This document shows, one piece after another, positions 11,341 through 22,930 of a stretch of 64,000 bases of DNA; the first letter of the stretch is position 1; the number at the start of each line of letters is the position of its first letter. A program made the translations under genes and the position numbers. Origin of the DNA: Dasypus novemcinctus (Eukaryota; Chordata; Mammalia; Cingulata; Dasypodidae); assembly GCF_030445035.2 (NCBI RefSeq), contig NC_080701.1:13048739-13112738 (forward strand). The letters are read 5' to 3'. The notes beneath the pieces were generated by a model. It saw only the letters and a program-made list of their open reading frames with translations, was not told the origin of the DNA and searched no databases.

Positions 11341-12370
11341 TATGAAGAAAAATAAAGGAGGACACGGGAATCGTGTGGCATGGAGCAAATCTTGTAGAGC
11401 TTTAGTAAGCTATGGTAAGGACTTTCACTAAAGAAAGAACAAAGGCAAAGGTAACAGTAAACCTCGTTTTGAGTTACCGAGTGAATGATGATCCATTTAC
11501 TGAAATGAGGAGCACTGGGCAAGAAGAAAATTTGAAGGGAAAAATTACTTTGTTCAGCCACAGGACTCTGACAATTCCTGTTGCTATCCAGGTGGAGATG
11601 TCAGACAGGCAGTAGTTGGTTATAGGAATCAGCATACAGGGGTACTTACAACCATGGAATTGGGTGAGATCACCCAGGAAGAGAATGAAGGTAGAGAAAA
11701 AGAGACAGTCAAAGAATGAGCTTTAGGGCACTCGGAAGAGGACTAGTCAATAAGACTAAGAGGAAGGGACTAGTGGCATAGAAGGAGAACCCAGAAGCCA
11801 GGTGAAGAAATGTTTCAAGAAGAAGGATTGACCAACTACCTGAAACACTGCAGAGAGGCCAAATAAGACGAAGTTTGAGAACTAACCCATTAGGTTTAAC
11901 AATACGCAGTCATTGGTGACCTTCTTTCAGGCAGTTTCCAAAATGTGTTGAGGACATGTACCTGAGGACTGAAGAAGCAGATAATACATCTAGACAACTC
12001 TTTCAGGGTTTTGCAAGAAAAAGAAGGAAAGTAATGAAGCCATAGCAAGAGAACGATACAAGATTAAAGGGGGATTTTCATTCCGGGAGGTAATTACAGA
12101 ATTTTGCATGCTGATGGTGCTGATAGAGAAAGAAAAATTTATGAGAGGAGTAAAGTCCTTAAATTCTTCTCCCCAGAAGACTCCTTAGGCTTCTCGATCT
12201 GGGTTGCATGCCTCCTCTTGATTTGCTTCACCTCTTACATCTCATGCCATTTGTCATTTGTCAGCTTTCCCCACCAGATAATAAACTCTTTGGGGAATGG
12301 ATAGGCAGCAATGAGAAAAGAGAAACGCAGGCTTGTCTGAGCATACCAAAAAGGATGTACCTTTTAAATG
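11340..12370. other. Unassigned intergenic sequence
   Basis: AG-rich sequence with no recognised gene or repeat boundary. It may continue the ancient LINE to its left. Only short ORFs without recognisable products occur. Confidence 0.4.
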
Positions 12371-12393
12371 TAATGATTTTAAGATTGAGTACA

Positions 12394-12807
12394 AGGAAGC
12401 GGACTTGGCCCAATGGCTAGGGCGTCCGTCTACCACATGGGAGGTCCACGGTTCAAACCCCGGGCCTCCTTGACCTGTGTGGACCTGGCCCATGCGCAGT
12501 GCTGATGTGCACAAGGAGTGCCCTGCCACGCAGGGGTGTCCCCTGTGTAGGGGAGCCCCACGCGCGAGGAGTGCGCCCGGTAAGGAGAGCCGCCCAGCGC
12601 GAAAGAAAGTGCAGCCAGCCCAGGAATGGCACCACAACAATGGCTGACACAACAAGATGATGCAACAAAAACAGACACAGATTCCCGGTGCCGCTGATAA
12701 GGATAGAAGCGGTCACAGAAGAACCCACAGCGAATGGACACAGAGAGCAGACAACAGGCGGAGGGGAAGGGGAGAGAAATAAATAAAATAAATAAATCTT
12801 TTAAAAA
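12394..12807 (+). mobile_element. DAS-SINE (GGATAGAAGCGGTCACAG subtype) with TSD
   Basis: Full-length. Flanking repeats ATTGAGTACA are at 12384-12393 and 12808-12817. Its 3' body has CTGATAAGGATAGAAGCGGT, also seen at 57506-57917 and reversed at 17787-18140. Confidence 0.94.
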
Positions 12808-12819
12808 ATTGAGTACATT

Positions 12820-13700
12820 TTGTGTTTTTTTAAAACATTTTATTTTGAAATACTTTCAAACTTAAAGGACAGATACAAAAATAATATAAACTCCATAAAG
12901 AGAACTCCAATGTAAGCCCCATACACTCCGCAAGGTCAAACCAATCATAACATTTTAACACATTTACCATATTGTTCTATCTGTCTATCGTTCTATCTAT
13001 CTGTCTGTCTATCCATTTTCTGAACACTCAAGTGTAGATTGTATTCATCATACTCCTTGAACATTTAATACTGCCATATACATTTCCTAAGAACAAGGAT
13101 GTTCACATACATAACCACCGTAAGTACAGTTATCAAGTTCAAGAAATTTAATATTGATATAACACTTACAGTTTATATTCTGATTTTTTCATATGTCTCT
13201 TTGAGGAGGCTTTTCTCCTCCCATTTTACATCCCATCCAGGAACATGTATCACATTTAATTGTCATGGTCTCTTTAGTAGTTCTTTGTTTGTTTGTTTTA
13301 TTTGTGGGAACAGATAGACAACATAAACTTTCTGGTCTTGACCACTCCCAGGCATACCATTCAATGGTATTAGTCATATTTTGATTAATAATTATTCAAA
13401 ATATTACATTCCTCACCACCTTGCATTACTGAAAATTTCCCACTTCCCCAAACAGAAACCCTTTATCTATTATGCATTAACTCCCTCTTTCCCCTGTCTT
13501 CCGCCCCGGGCAACATGTACTTAACTTTTTGTCTCTGTGAGCTTGTGTGTTTGGCAATGTTTTCTTTGTAGTTACCATGGAGCTTAAATTTAACATCCTA
13601 AGTCTATAACAATCTCGTTTGCTTTGGTACCAACTTAACTTCAGCGGTATACACAAACTGTGTTCCCGTAACACTCCATCCACTCACCCTGTATGCAGTT
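12820..13700 (-). mobile_element. LINE-derived fragment, probably L1M 3' end
   Basis: TTTTGAAATACTTTCAAACT, CTCCATAAAGAGAACTCC, then ACATACATAACCACCGTAAG and ATTTAATATTGATATAACAC follow the plan of an old reversed L1 3' end, also found at 58330-58540. A TCTATCTGTC microsatellite lies at about 12975-13016. Confidence 0.5.
12975..13016. repeat. Tetranucleotide microsatellite (TATC/TGTC)
   Basis: About 40 bases of imperfect TCTATCTATCTGTCTGTC units. Confidence 0.8.
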
Positions 13701-13835
13701 CTTGTCACAATTACATGTTACACATTATGAGTCCAAAACCACTGATTTATCATTACGTTTTACCTGTTTGCCTTTTAGATCCTGTAGGAAGGAAAAAGGG
13801 AGATACAGACTTCCAGGAAGATGGAGGGCTGGTGT

Positions 13836-14339
13836 TGGAGAAAAGGGGGCGCTCACTGGGACATGGAGACTGATTGCAGGCGGAAAGTTTATTGGGCAGC
13901 TCTCCCAACAGAAGGGATCTGAAGGATAGATTTCAGCCTCCCCTCCGGCATGGTGGGGGTCTGAAGAGAGACTTCAGCCCACTTCTGGAAAGGGGGGATT
14001 TGAATTTATACCGTCCATTCCTAGGCGGGGAAATGATAGTCAGTGGGAGGGGGTCGAGGGTCCGAGGGAGGTGCAGGGGCCAATAGGAAGCCCTAGAGGT
14101 GAGAATTTTCCCTTGTATGGCTAGACGGTAGTGGGTTAGGGATTTACGTTTTCTTGAAATGCTGGAGGAGCAGGTGTCGTTTTGATCTGCAGGGAGTGAA
14201 GGTCTCTGTCTCCCTTTACTGCTTGTTTCCACGTGGGTTCTTTGTTCAACCTTTGGGAAAGTGCCATGCTTTCAGGCACGTAGGCTATGAGGGGGGCTTG
14301 TCTTTCCTCAGTGCATGTCAGGGCTTGTTCATTATTGCA
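13836..14339 (-). mobile_element. ERV LTR, family A copy 1
   Basis: It shares ordered blocks with 31980-32566: TGGAGAAAAGGGGGCGCTCA, CACTGGGACATGGAGACTGA, GGTCTGAAGAGAGACTTCAG, TCCTAGGCGGGGAAATG, and an end near TTATTGCA. The plus strand contains TTTATT near 13887, so transcription would read on the minus strand. Termini are TG...CA on that strand. Confidence 0.7.
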
Positions 14340-15066
14340 AACCTAGAGAAAGGGAACCTCAAACAACTAGAAAGACGAGGGACTCTCTCCTCTCCCAGAG
14401 AAATAGCTAGAGGACAGGCAGAAAGGGCCCGGGGAAAAGTGTTCTACTGTTTACAACACCAGAGGAGGCTGGTCACCGCCCAGAAGAGAGGGACCCAGGA
14501 AAAGAATCTCGAAGGCAAAACTGTGCGTTAAAGCTGCAGCTGCAGCTGCCAGTGTCCTCCCACACCTTACAGACAACTTTGAGTACTCTAGCCTTGGGCC
14601 AGCAGCTCCAGGCAGAAGGGGGTTCAGGGACCCACCTCCCCAGGAAACAGGAGAGAGGGGCACAGCCTAAGGTTGACGCAGCCTGTGACCCACAGATTTG
14701 GTCTGCTGAGTCCCAGAAGCCCTTGCAGTCCAGGTGGGGCCGCACCATTGCTTGCCTGGGAGCCGGCAAGGGGCAAAAGAGAGGTGACCCTCTCAACCAC
14801 CCCCCCTACCAACCAGGACTGACCGTTGAGGACCAGAGGGGCGGGGCATTATTTCCTACGCAGGAAAAGAGAGGGGGCTGCCAGCTCAGGTTGGAACAAC
14901 TTTTGGGAAAGTTGGAATTATGAGGCTTATTAGCCTCCAGGCAGGAGCCTCTGTCACGTTGATCAGTCCAAGTCGCAGTGGACACACTCCGACCAGGCTT
15001 GCAACTGAGAGGGCTGCCGAAGAGCGCCATCTGCTGGCCGACCAAGGAAGTGCATGGGAGGAAATT
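14340..15066. other. GC-rich unassigned sequence, possibly ERV internal
   Basis: GC-rich, no gene recognised. It directly abuts the family A LTR on the side where internal sequence would lie if that LTR is a 3' LTR, which is the only reason to suspect retroviral origin. It contains GCTGCAGCTGCAGCTGCC near 14531 and the CTCF-like site at 15024-15037. Confidence 0.35.
15024..15037 (-). promoter_or_regulatory. Candidate CTCF site, perfect core match
   Basis: The minus strand reads CCAGCAGATGGCGC, which fits the 14-base CTCF core consensus CCASYAGRKGGCRS at every position. It sits in GC-rich non-SINE sequence just before a DAS-SINE, between GTF2E2 and GSR. Binding is not shown by sequence alone. 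Confidence 0.55.
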
Positions 15067-15077
15067 AAAAATAAATG

Positions 15078-15489
15078 AAGGGAAGCAGATTTGGCTCCAT
15101 GGATAGAGCACCTGCCTACCACATGGGAGGTCCAGGGTTCAAACCCCGGGCCTCCTGACCTGTGTGATGAGCTGGCCCATGGGCAGTGCTGATGTGTGCA
15201 AGGAGTGCCCTGCCACGCAGGGGTGTCCCCCACATAGTGGAGCCCCACGCGCAAGGAGTGCATCCTGTAAGGAGAGCCGCGCAGCGCAAAAAAAAGTGCA
15301 TCCTGACCAAGAATGGCACTGCAGCAAGATGACGCAACAAAACAGACACAGATTGCTTGTGCCACTGACAACAATATTAGTGGACACAGAAGAACACACA
15401 ACGAATGCACACGGAGAGCAGACAACTGAAGGGGAGAGGGTGGGTAAGGGGAGAGAAATAAATAAAAAATAAATCTTAAAAAAAATAAA
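15078..15489 (+). mobile_element. DAS-SINE
   Basis: Full-length. Imperfect flanking repeats AAAATAAATGAAG and AAAAGTAAATGAAT. Confidence 0.9.
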
Positions 15490-15596
15490 AGTAAATGAAT
15501 AAGAGAGGATTTCCCAGCTGTAGTATATATGTATGGCTTTGTAATTTTTCTCACAACCCTTCCAGTTCTTTCCCCTTTTAGTCAGCATTTCATTTT

Positions 15597-15862
15597 TTTC
15601 TGCCCCCCCCCCCCAAGATGGCTCCCTCTTCTGTTTGCTCATTGTTTTTCTTCATTGTCTGCTCCTTGTCCGTATGTTTTTTCTTTAAGGAGGCAACGGA
15701 AACTGAACCTAGGACCTCCCTTATGGGAGCGGGCACTCACCTGCTTGAGCCACACCTGCTCCCTGCTCATTTGTTTTTGCTCGTTGTCTGTTCATTGTTT
15801 AACTCATTCTCTTGCTCCTTGTCTGTTGTTTTTGCTCGTTATCCGCTCGTTGTTTGTTTATA
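15597..15862 (-). mobile_element. DAS-SINE, short dimeric form
   Basis: Reversed head: AGGAGGCAACGGAAACTGAA, CCTAGGACCTCCCTTATGGG, GCTTGAGCCACACCTGCTCC, with TTGTCTGCTC-type repeats on both sides. Confidence 0.7.
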
Positions 15863-16284
15863 ATATGAAAAAAAGGCAGGCAGAGATTTGTTGGAAACTG
15901 GCTTACCTGTTCTTTATTGTAAATGTTACACCTTTTCAATTGTAGATGTTGCAGTTGTTCCCTATTGCAGATGATGTTGCAGTTCTAATAGCAAACAGCT
16001 GCTTGGTAGTTTCCAATAAATACGAGGTGGAAACTAGGGTCGAGGCTCTCAGTTCCAGAAGCTGTGAGTCCCCTGGTCCCAGCTTTATCTCCTCCCTTGT
16101 GTCTCTCGCTGTCCCTTTATTTTGTAAGTTCTGTGTTGCCATCCCTTCGAGCCAACCTATTGTGAGCTGATTGCAGCAGAGAGTGGTTCATGACTTGTAG
16201 AAAGTCACCCAACAAATAAGTAGAAACATAGTTTTATACGCAGCAGCCTGGATACCCTCTTTGATAAGGCCTCATGGATGAGCA

Positions 16285-16323
16285 GCCCCAGCCTTCCTCT
16301 CCCCCAGCCTTCCTCTCCCCCAG
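16285..16323 (+). repeat. Short tandem duplication
   Basis: AGCCTTCCTCTCCCCC occurs twice in direct tandem. Confidence 0.85.
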
Positions 16324-16652
16324 TCATTTCTTGAGCCCTAGCATACAGGCTCCCACAGTATGCCCAGCTTCTAATCCCTAGAACCTAGAAATGTTACCTT
16401 ACTTGGAAAAAAGATCTGTGCAGATGTGATTAAAATTTAGGCTCTTGAGATAAGGAGATGATCCTGGATATTATCTATGTGAGTCCTGACTGTCATCACA
16501 AGTGTCTTTATAAGAGAGAGAGGTAGAGGGAGATTTGACACACAGAGGAGAAGATGTGAAGACAGAGGGAGAGAGTGGAGGGAGGCCGAGAAACACCAAG
16601 GAATGCCAGCAGCCACCAGAAGCTTCTAGAAGAAAGGAATAGAGTCTCCCCC

Positions 16653-17158
16653 TGTATTAGTCAGTCAAAGGGGTGCTAATGCAAAATACCAGAAATCGGT
16701 TGGTTTTCATAAAGTGCATTTATTAGGGATAGGAGCTTACAGATACCAGGCCATAAAGCACAAGTTACTTCCCTCACCAAAGTCTATTTTCACGTGTTGG
16801 AGCAAGACGGCTGCCAACATCTGCGAGGGTTCAGGCTTCCTGGGTTCCTCTCTTCCTGGGGCTTGCTTCTGTTTCCTCTGTGAGCTCACTTGCCAGGGCT
16901 CCAGCTTAAGGCTCCAGCATCAAAACTCCGACATCGAAACCCCACAACTCTGCCCTTTGCCATGCCTTTTATCTGCAAGTCCGCACCCACCAAGGGGCAG
17001 GTACTCAATGCCCTAACGACACAAGAGTTTTACTTGATTGTTTAGTCAAGTAAACCTCTGAATCCAATATAATCTCATATGCCCAGAGGAAAAGACCAAT
17101 TTACAAACATAAGCCAATATTTCTTTTTGGAATTCATCAATAATATCAAACCGCTACA
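16653..17158 (-). mobile_element. MaLR-like LTR (armadillo family), solo
   Basis: Complete reversed termini TGTATTAGTCAGTCAAAGG and AAACCGCTACA. Confidence 0.85.
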
Positions 17159-17545
17159 CCTCCTCTTGAGGATTGAATCATGAACCCCACAAGAAAAAGT
17201 TCAAATCTTAATCAGCATTCCAGTAGGTGTGAACCCAATTGTAAGATGTTATTAATGAAGGTATGGCCAAACTGGATGAGGGCAAGTTTTCATTCAATAT
17301 GATTGAAGGCATTAGAAAAAAAGGAAATTGGACCCAGAAGTAGAAGCTAGAAGTAGAAGCCAGAGAAATCACCATGTGACAGAGGATTGCTATAACCGAA
17401 ACACTACAAACTATTGAGAAGACATGGACAGGCTGGCACCTTGGTTTGGGACATCTAGTCTCCTAAACAGAGAGCCAATAAATTCCTGTTGTGTAAGCTA
17501 CCCCATGTATGGTATTTGTCATAGCAGCCCTGGCAAACTGAGACA
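17159..17545 (+). mobile_element. MLT1-type LTR, inner element
   Basis: GAGGATTGAATCATGAACCC at the left, AGAGAGCCAATAAATTCCTG and CAGCCCTGGCAAACTGAGAC at the right; it lies in the gap of the outer MLT1 LTR. Confidence 0.65.
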
Positions 17546-17786
17546 CCCCAGAGCTCCTGGAGGGAGCCCCGCCCTGCTGACACCTTGATTTCCACTTCTG
17601 GACTCCAGAACTGAGAGAGAATACATTTCTGTGGCTTGAAGTCACCAAGGTTTTGATAATCAGTTATGGCAGGCACAAGAATGAATACACTGCTCTTCAG
17701 ATTCCACTTCAGTTCTCCTGCTATACAATTTTATTTTACAGCAAGAGTTCGATTTAGGAGGTCTACTTTAGGTATCTAGGTATAAT

Positions 17787-18140
17787 ATTTTTTTTTAATA
17801 TTTATTTATTTCTCAAACACCTCCCCAGTTGTCTGCTCTCTGTGTTCATTTGCTGTGTGTTCTTCTGTGACAGCTTCTATCCTTAACGGTGGCACTGGGA
17901 ATCTGTGTTTCTTTTTGTTGTGTCATCTTGCTGTGTCAGCTCTCTGGTGTGTGCGGCACCATTCCTGGGCAGGCGGCACTTTCTTTCACACTGGGCGGCT
18001 CTCCCTACGGGGCGCACTCCTTGCACGCATCAGCACTGCGCATGGGCCAGCTCCACACGGGTCAAGGAGGCCCAGGGCTTGAACCGCGGACCTTCCATGT
18101 GGTAGGTGGACGCCCTAACCACTGGGCCAAGTCCGCTTCC
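17787..18140 (-). mobile_element. DAS-SINE with TSD
   Basis: Reverse full-length copy. Flanks are CTAGGTATAAT (17776-17786) and CTAGGTATTAT (18141-18151). It has an internal deletion of about 60 bases near 18015-18020 relative to other copies (the ACGGGGCGCACTCC block runs straight into TTGCACGCATCAGC). Confidence 0.93.
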
Positions 18141-18264
18141 CTAGGTATTATTTCTTGACATCTCTTTTGTACAGAGTAATATTGACCTAGTCACCTTGTT
18201 CTTACATTCCATTCTGATCCTGTTTGACATCTAAAGATCAAGGATATATCTAAATAATACATGA

Positions 18265-18345
18265 GAACACATTTATTCTCACAAGAAGTCCTGGAAATAC
18301 AAATCAAAACCTCAGTGAGATACCATTTGCATTATTCAGACTGGA
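18265..18345 (+). mobile_element. L1 fragment
   Basis: CTGGAAATACAAATCAAAAC then CTCAGTGAGATACCATTTG is a well-known conserved L1 segment. Confidence 0.7.
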
Positions 18346-18589
18346 AAAAATCTACGGCATTTCATGCTGATGGGTTTGTATCTGAGTTTTTGAAGGAAAG
18401 GAGGCAGATATTATTCAGAAATACGTATATGTCAGGAATGGGAATTCTGTGAATCCAAAGGTTTAAGCTTTTGAAAATGAAGTCTTTTCCACTCTCTGAC
18501 CTAACATAGTCCTACCTAAGACAGTGAGTAAAGAGACCTCTTAACCAAAGAAGGGAGAAAGGTTGGAAATGATTTTAAGATTGAGTACA

Positions 18590-19010
18590 GGGAAGCAGAC
18601 TTGGCCCAATGGCTAGGGCGTTTGTCTACCACATGGGAGGTCCGCGGTTCAAACCCTGGGACTCCTTGACCCGTGTGGAGCTGGCCCATGCGCAGTGCTG
18701 ATGCACAAGGAGTGCCCTGCCACAGAGGGGTGTCCCCGCGTAGGGGAGCCCCATGTGCAAGGAATGCGCCCCGTAAGGAGAGCCACCCAGCACGAAAGAA
18801 AGTGCAGTCTGCCCAGGAGTGGCGCTGCACACACAGAGAGCTGACACAACAAGATGACACAACAAAAAGAAACACAGATTCCTGTGCCACTGACAACAAC
18901 AGAAGCGGACAAAGAAACAAGACACAGCAAATAGACACAGAGAACAGACAACTGGGGCGGGGGTGAGGGGAGAGAAATAAATAAATAAATAAATCTTTAA
19001 AAAGAAAAAA
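18590..19010 (+). mobile_element. DAS-SINE with an extended shared 5' flank
   Basis: Full-length. The 22 bases just upstream (18568-18589) are identical to those upstream of the copy at 12394. No matching repeat is seen after the tail. Confidence 0.92.
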
Positions 19011-19419
19011 AATCCTTTGGATTTGTTCAAATTAGACCCAATGCAAGAGCATGCATTCTGTTGTGATGACCCTTAAATTTCTTGTAATCTAGAACAGTTC
19101 ATTTCTCACGACACTGACTTGCTGAAGACTGGACCAGTTTTCACGTAAAACTTAACCACCCCTCTTGATTTGCCTGATTGTTTCTTTGTTAGTCATTTAG
19201 CTTGTTTCGGTGCCCTCCGTGTTTTCTGTAAACTGGAAAATAGATCTAAAATGTTCATTAGATTCAAGCTAAACCATTTTTTACAAAAAGCCTCATAGGT
19301 GATATTGTGTAGTTGTTTTTGACTTTCTCCCCATGACGGACGCTGAGATTAGCCACTAGATTAAGGCGGTGATGGTCCCAGACCCCGCTTTGTAGAGTTA
19401 GCTATCTCCCCTTGGGACC

Positions 19420-20280
19420 AGGGAGTTGAATTGTGGCCCCCCCCCCCCCCAAAGATACATTGAAGACCTAATCCCAATACTCCAGAAGGTGACTTTGTTT
19501 GGAAATGAGATCATTACAGGTGAAAATGGGGCAAGTTAAAGTGAGGTCACGCTGGCGTAGGGAGCCCCTTCATGCACTAGGACTGAGGTGCGTCCTTAGA
19601 AGAAGAGGAAATGTGGACACACACAGAAGGGAAGGCCTGTGACAAGGGCGACACAGACCACCAAGGACCGCGGGCCAGCGACGGCCAGAAGCCGGGATGG
19701 GGCCTGGAACAGGCTTCCCCACCCACTTAGTGGAAGCGTGCACCTGCCAACACTTGATTTTGAACCTGTAGTCTCCAGAACCTGCATTGCGTTAAGCTAC
19801 CCAGCTTGGGGAAGTGGACTTGGCCCAGTGGTTAGGGCGTCCGTCTACCACATGGGAGGTCCGCGGTTCAAACCCCGGGCCTCCTTGACCCACACGGAGC
19901 TGGCCCATGTGCAGTGCTAATGCGCACAAGGAGTGCCCTGCCACGCAGGGGTGTCCCCCGCGTAGGGGAGCCCCACGCGCAAGGAGTGCACCCCGTAAGG
20001 AGAGCCGCCCAGCGCGAAAGAAAGTGCAGCCTGCCCAGGAATGGCGCCGCACACACGGAGAGCTGACGCAACAAGGTGACGCAACAAAAAGACACACAGA
20101 TTCCCGTGCCACTGACAACAACAGAAGCGGACAAAGAAGACGCAGCAAATAGACACAGAGAACAGACAACCGGGGTGGGGGGCGGGGGGAGAAATAAATA
20201 AAATAAATCTTTAAAAAAAAAAAAAGCTACCCAGCTTGTAGTACTCCGTCCCTGAGGCCTGGGGAGCCTGAGATGGCAGC
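19420..20280 (+). mobile_element. MLT1-type LTR, interrupted by a DAS-SINE
   Basis: AAGATACATTGAAGACCTAA, GGTGACTTTGTTTGGAAATG and CTTAGAAGAAGAGGAAATGT are typical MLT1 landmarks. The right part (TAGTACTCCGTCC) follows the SINE. A C-homopolymer of about 14 is at 19437-19451. Confidence 0.7.
19809..20223 (+). mobile_element. DAS-SINE with perfect 15-bp TSD
   Basis: Close to consensus. Flanks AAGCTACCCAGCTTG are at 19794-19808 and 20224-20238. Confidence 0.97.
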
Positions 20281-21329
20281 GGGACGTGGGCGTGACATCA
20301 GGGTTCAGGCCCCGGCGGGGCTCACCCACTGGTTTTCATCCCAATCGGAAATTTGCATGAATCAATTTAACCAGAGGTTGCAAATAATGATTTACGAAAT
20401 CTCTCTTCTACATTTCTTGGCTGGATTTCTGCTGTAAAGTAAAGCTTTCCCACGTGAACTGTGGCTATTTGGTTGCCCTGAAATACAGTTCTTATGGCAA
20501 AGGTAAAATAACTGTTTTTATTCTTTCTTTTTAGCAACCGTCTTGCAAAATAGACTATTGATTGTCTTGAAATAGATTCCATAGAAATAACATGGATAAC
20601 TAAATTGACTTCTTAAAAAATTGTGTTTATTCTATCTCTAGCAGTTAAAAATATGTTGATTCCCCCTTCCAAAAAAAAAAAAAACAGGTTAATATTAGGC
20701 ATTATTAGCCTTTTAAATCTTTTCCTTCTGACGAAAATTAATTTTAATATTTAAAAGTTCATATAAAATAGGCAAAAGAATAAATCCCTTTGCATATTTC
20801 ACAATATACAGTACACCAATCAATATTAGCAGAGGTACCTATTCTAGACTTGTTTTGATAAAAGTTAAATGAATCATAGCAGGAAAGTGTAATTTAAATA
20901 TTTTTAAATAGTTTTGTTTTTCGAGTGGCTAATTCAATATAGTTTTTATTACTTTTCCAATTTCTGTTTGTAAGGCTTTTCCCTTTCAATTGCAATATTT
21001 TATTTACTGTTCTTTCTGAAGGACTATCATCTGTATTGACATTTTATGTTGATTAATATCCGCAAAAAAACTAATTGTGCTTCGTTGCTTCCGAGAGAGC
21101 TAGGTTTTGTTATTTATTGCAGCTTTATTAATGCTACAAAAGAAGTAAATGATCCTTCTACACAAACTCTCCAGATACAAGATACAAAATAAAAAGAGAC
21201 AAAGCAGCTTTTATTTCAATTTAAAAAAGGAATACATATCATTGTAAAAATGGCAAACCGTACAGGAGGTATAAAAAGTAAAATTATTTCTCCACCTCCC
21301 CTTGTAAGAAAGAAATCTTTTGGAAGAAA
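20281..21329. other. Unassigned AT-rich intergenic sequence
   Basis: No gene, RNA or repeat boundary recognised. Confidence 0.5.
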
Positions 21330-21835
21330 TAAACCTCACCCGATTGTGAAGAAAAGTATTTATTCTCAATCTTGCCAGAAGGGGCGCACAACCAGAAAAC
21401 GTGGCTGGCGCCCCGAACAAAGAAGAATGACACAATTTATACCCCTAAGCCTCGCATGCAAACCCTTCCTCTGTTTCTCCATGGATTGGATACTTCAGAG
21501 GTTACAGCCTATCCAGGAAGATCTAACTTTCCTGCGCCAAGTTTATGATGAGCCGCTTCCCCCATCACATTCCAACCATTTTAGCTTTTACCTGCTCCCC
21601 TTTGCCAAACAAGGAATGGAATTTAGGGCTGAATTGGTATTGACTTAGCTCTTTCTTGGGCATCTTTTTTACTGCCTATAGGACTGGCTTAAGCTGGTTT
21701 CCTTTGTTCCTGCTTAACCCAGGAGTGGGAGACTGAGGCAGTAGGCTGCCAGGTTACATTAATTAATGTTTTCTTCCTTTATGTGAAAACTAAGCTAATC
21801 ATCATTTCTTACACCCTGACCTCTCAAAATTTCAG
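21330..21835 (-). mobile_element. Probable ERV LTR
   Basis: The plus strand opens with AAAAGTATTTATTCTCAATC and continues with GAATGACACAATTTATACCC, similar in layout to the other reversed ERV LTRs here (reversed AATAAA then a reversed TATA-like box). No second copy in the window confirms the ends. Confidence 0.45.
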
Positions 21836-22140
21836 CAGTGAATATGAGCAAAAAGTCTAGACAGAGCAGAGCTCAGGTGTGATGACCTTGATCTAAAATC
21901 ACCGCAAAGATCTTGCTCTCCTGCCCTCACAACCTCTAACCATCCTCTCAGCGCTGCCATTCATGCAGATTGCCTTCGGACAAGAGCAGGGGAGGGAGAG
22001 GACCTCTGACTCTCTGAACAGGACTCACTTATCAGAAAGAGACTATGGAAACCTGAAGAGATAGACATGGTTATTGGCAACTCTCAGTCCCCAGCCTCAC
22101 ACCCTTTCCTTGCTCTAAGCATGGTCATTCAGACGTTTTT

Positions 22141-22558
22141 TGTTGTTTTCTTTTAAGATTTTTATTTTTTGTATATTTCTCTCCCCTTCTCCCACCCTGT
22201 TGTCTGCTTTCTGTGTCCATTCGCTGTGTGTTCTTTTCAGTGTCCACTTGGATTCTTGTCAGCGGCACCAGGAATCTGCGTCTCTTTTCATCTTGCTGGG
22301 TCAGCTCTCCGTGTGTGCGGTGCCACACCTGGGCAGGCTGAGCTTTTTTCCACACGGAGTGGCTCCCCTTACGGGGCGCACTCCTTGCATGTGGGGCTCC
22401 CCTGTGCAGAGAACACACCTGTGTGGCACGGCACTCATTGTGCACATCAGTGCTGCATGTGGGCCAGCTCCACATGGGTCAGGAGGCCGGGAGTTTGAAC
22501 CTTGGACCTCCTATGTGGTAGGCAGACGCTCTATCTGTTGAGCCAAATGCGCTTCCCT
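22141..22558 (-). mobile_element. DAS-SINE
   Basis: Reverse full-length copy, diverged. Imperfect flanks TCAGACGTTTT and TCCAGAAGTTTT. Confidence 0.9.
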
Positions 22559-22559
22559 A

Positions 22560-22850
22560 TCCAGAAGTTTTAAGTATCAAACCCAACACCCTGTCCTTTA
22601 CAGCTTCCATTTATGATGTCAATTTTATATAAAGACATATATATTTTTACATTTCAAATGTTAATCCACCTGGAATTAATTTTGGATTAGGAATTTTTCT
22701 TCTCCAAAGAGCTGTCCAGTTGTCTCCCAGAGTTTTCATTTGCTATATGAGTGATCCTTTCCTCAAATATTTTAAATGCTGCTTTAATTATATACTACAT
22801 CTATTTCTAGACTTTCTATTCTGATCATCTGATCTGACTTCAGTCATATG
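22560..22850 (-). mobile_element. L1-like fragment
   Basis: GTTAATCCACCTGGAATTAA, TTTTGGATTAGG and GCTGTCCAGTTGTCTCCCAG match a reversed old L1 ORF2 segment. Confidence 0.55.
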
Positions 22851-22916
22851 GAGTAGACATTCTTAATGAAAGAAACATGTACAGGAGGCTTGGTTGTTTT
22901 AATTTCCAATGGCTGC

Positions 22917-22930
22917 CCACAAGATGGCAC
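22917..22930 (+). promoter_or_regulatory. Weaker CTCF-like motif
   Basis: CCACAAGATGGCAC differs from the CTCF core consensus at one position and points the opposite way to the 15 kb site (a divergent pair). Confidence 0.25.

Larger units (their letters stand above)
16365..17700 (+). mobile_element. MLT1-type LTR, outer element of a nest
   Basis: Left part 16365-16652 (ACCTAGAAATGTTACCTTAC, AGAGAGGTAGAGGGAGATTT) and right part from about 17545 (CCAGAGCTCCTGGAGGGAGC, CTCCAGAACTGAGAGAGAAT) together form one LTR. Two further LTRs lie between them. Confidence 0.65.

Noticed and set aside
12394..12470. tRNA gene call from A/B box-like sequence at SINE heads (here and at every DAS copy)
   Set aside because: The heads are tRNA-derived SINE promoters with SINE bodies, tails and TSDs; no copy folds as an intact functional tRNA by eye.
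21405..21419. TGGCGCCCCGAACAA resembling a tRNA-Lys primer binding site
   Set aside because: It has an extra C and lies inside a probable LTR whose sense strand is the opposite one, so position and orientation are wrong.
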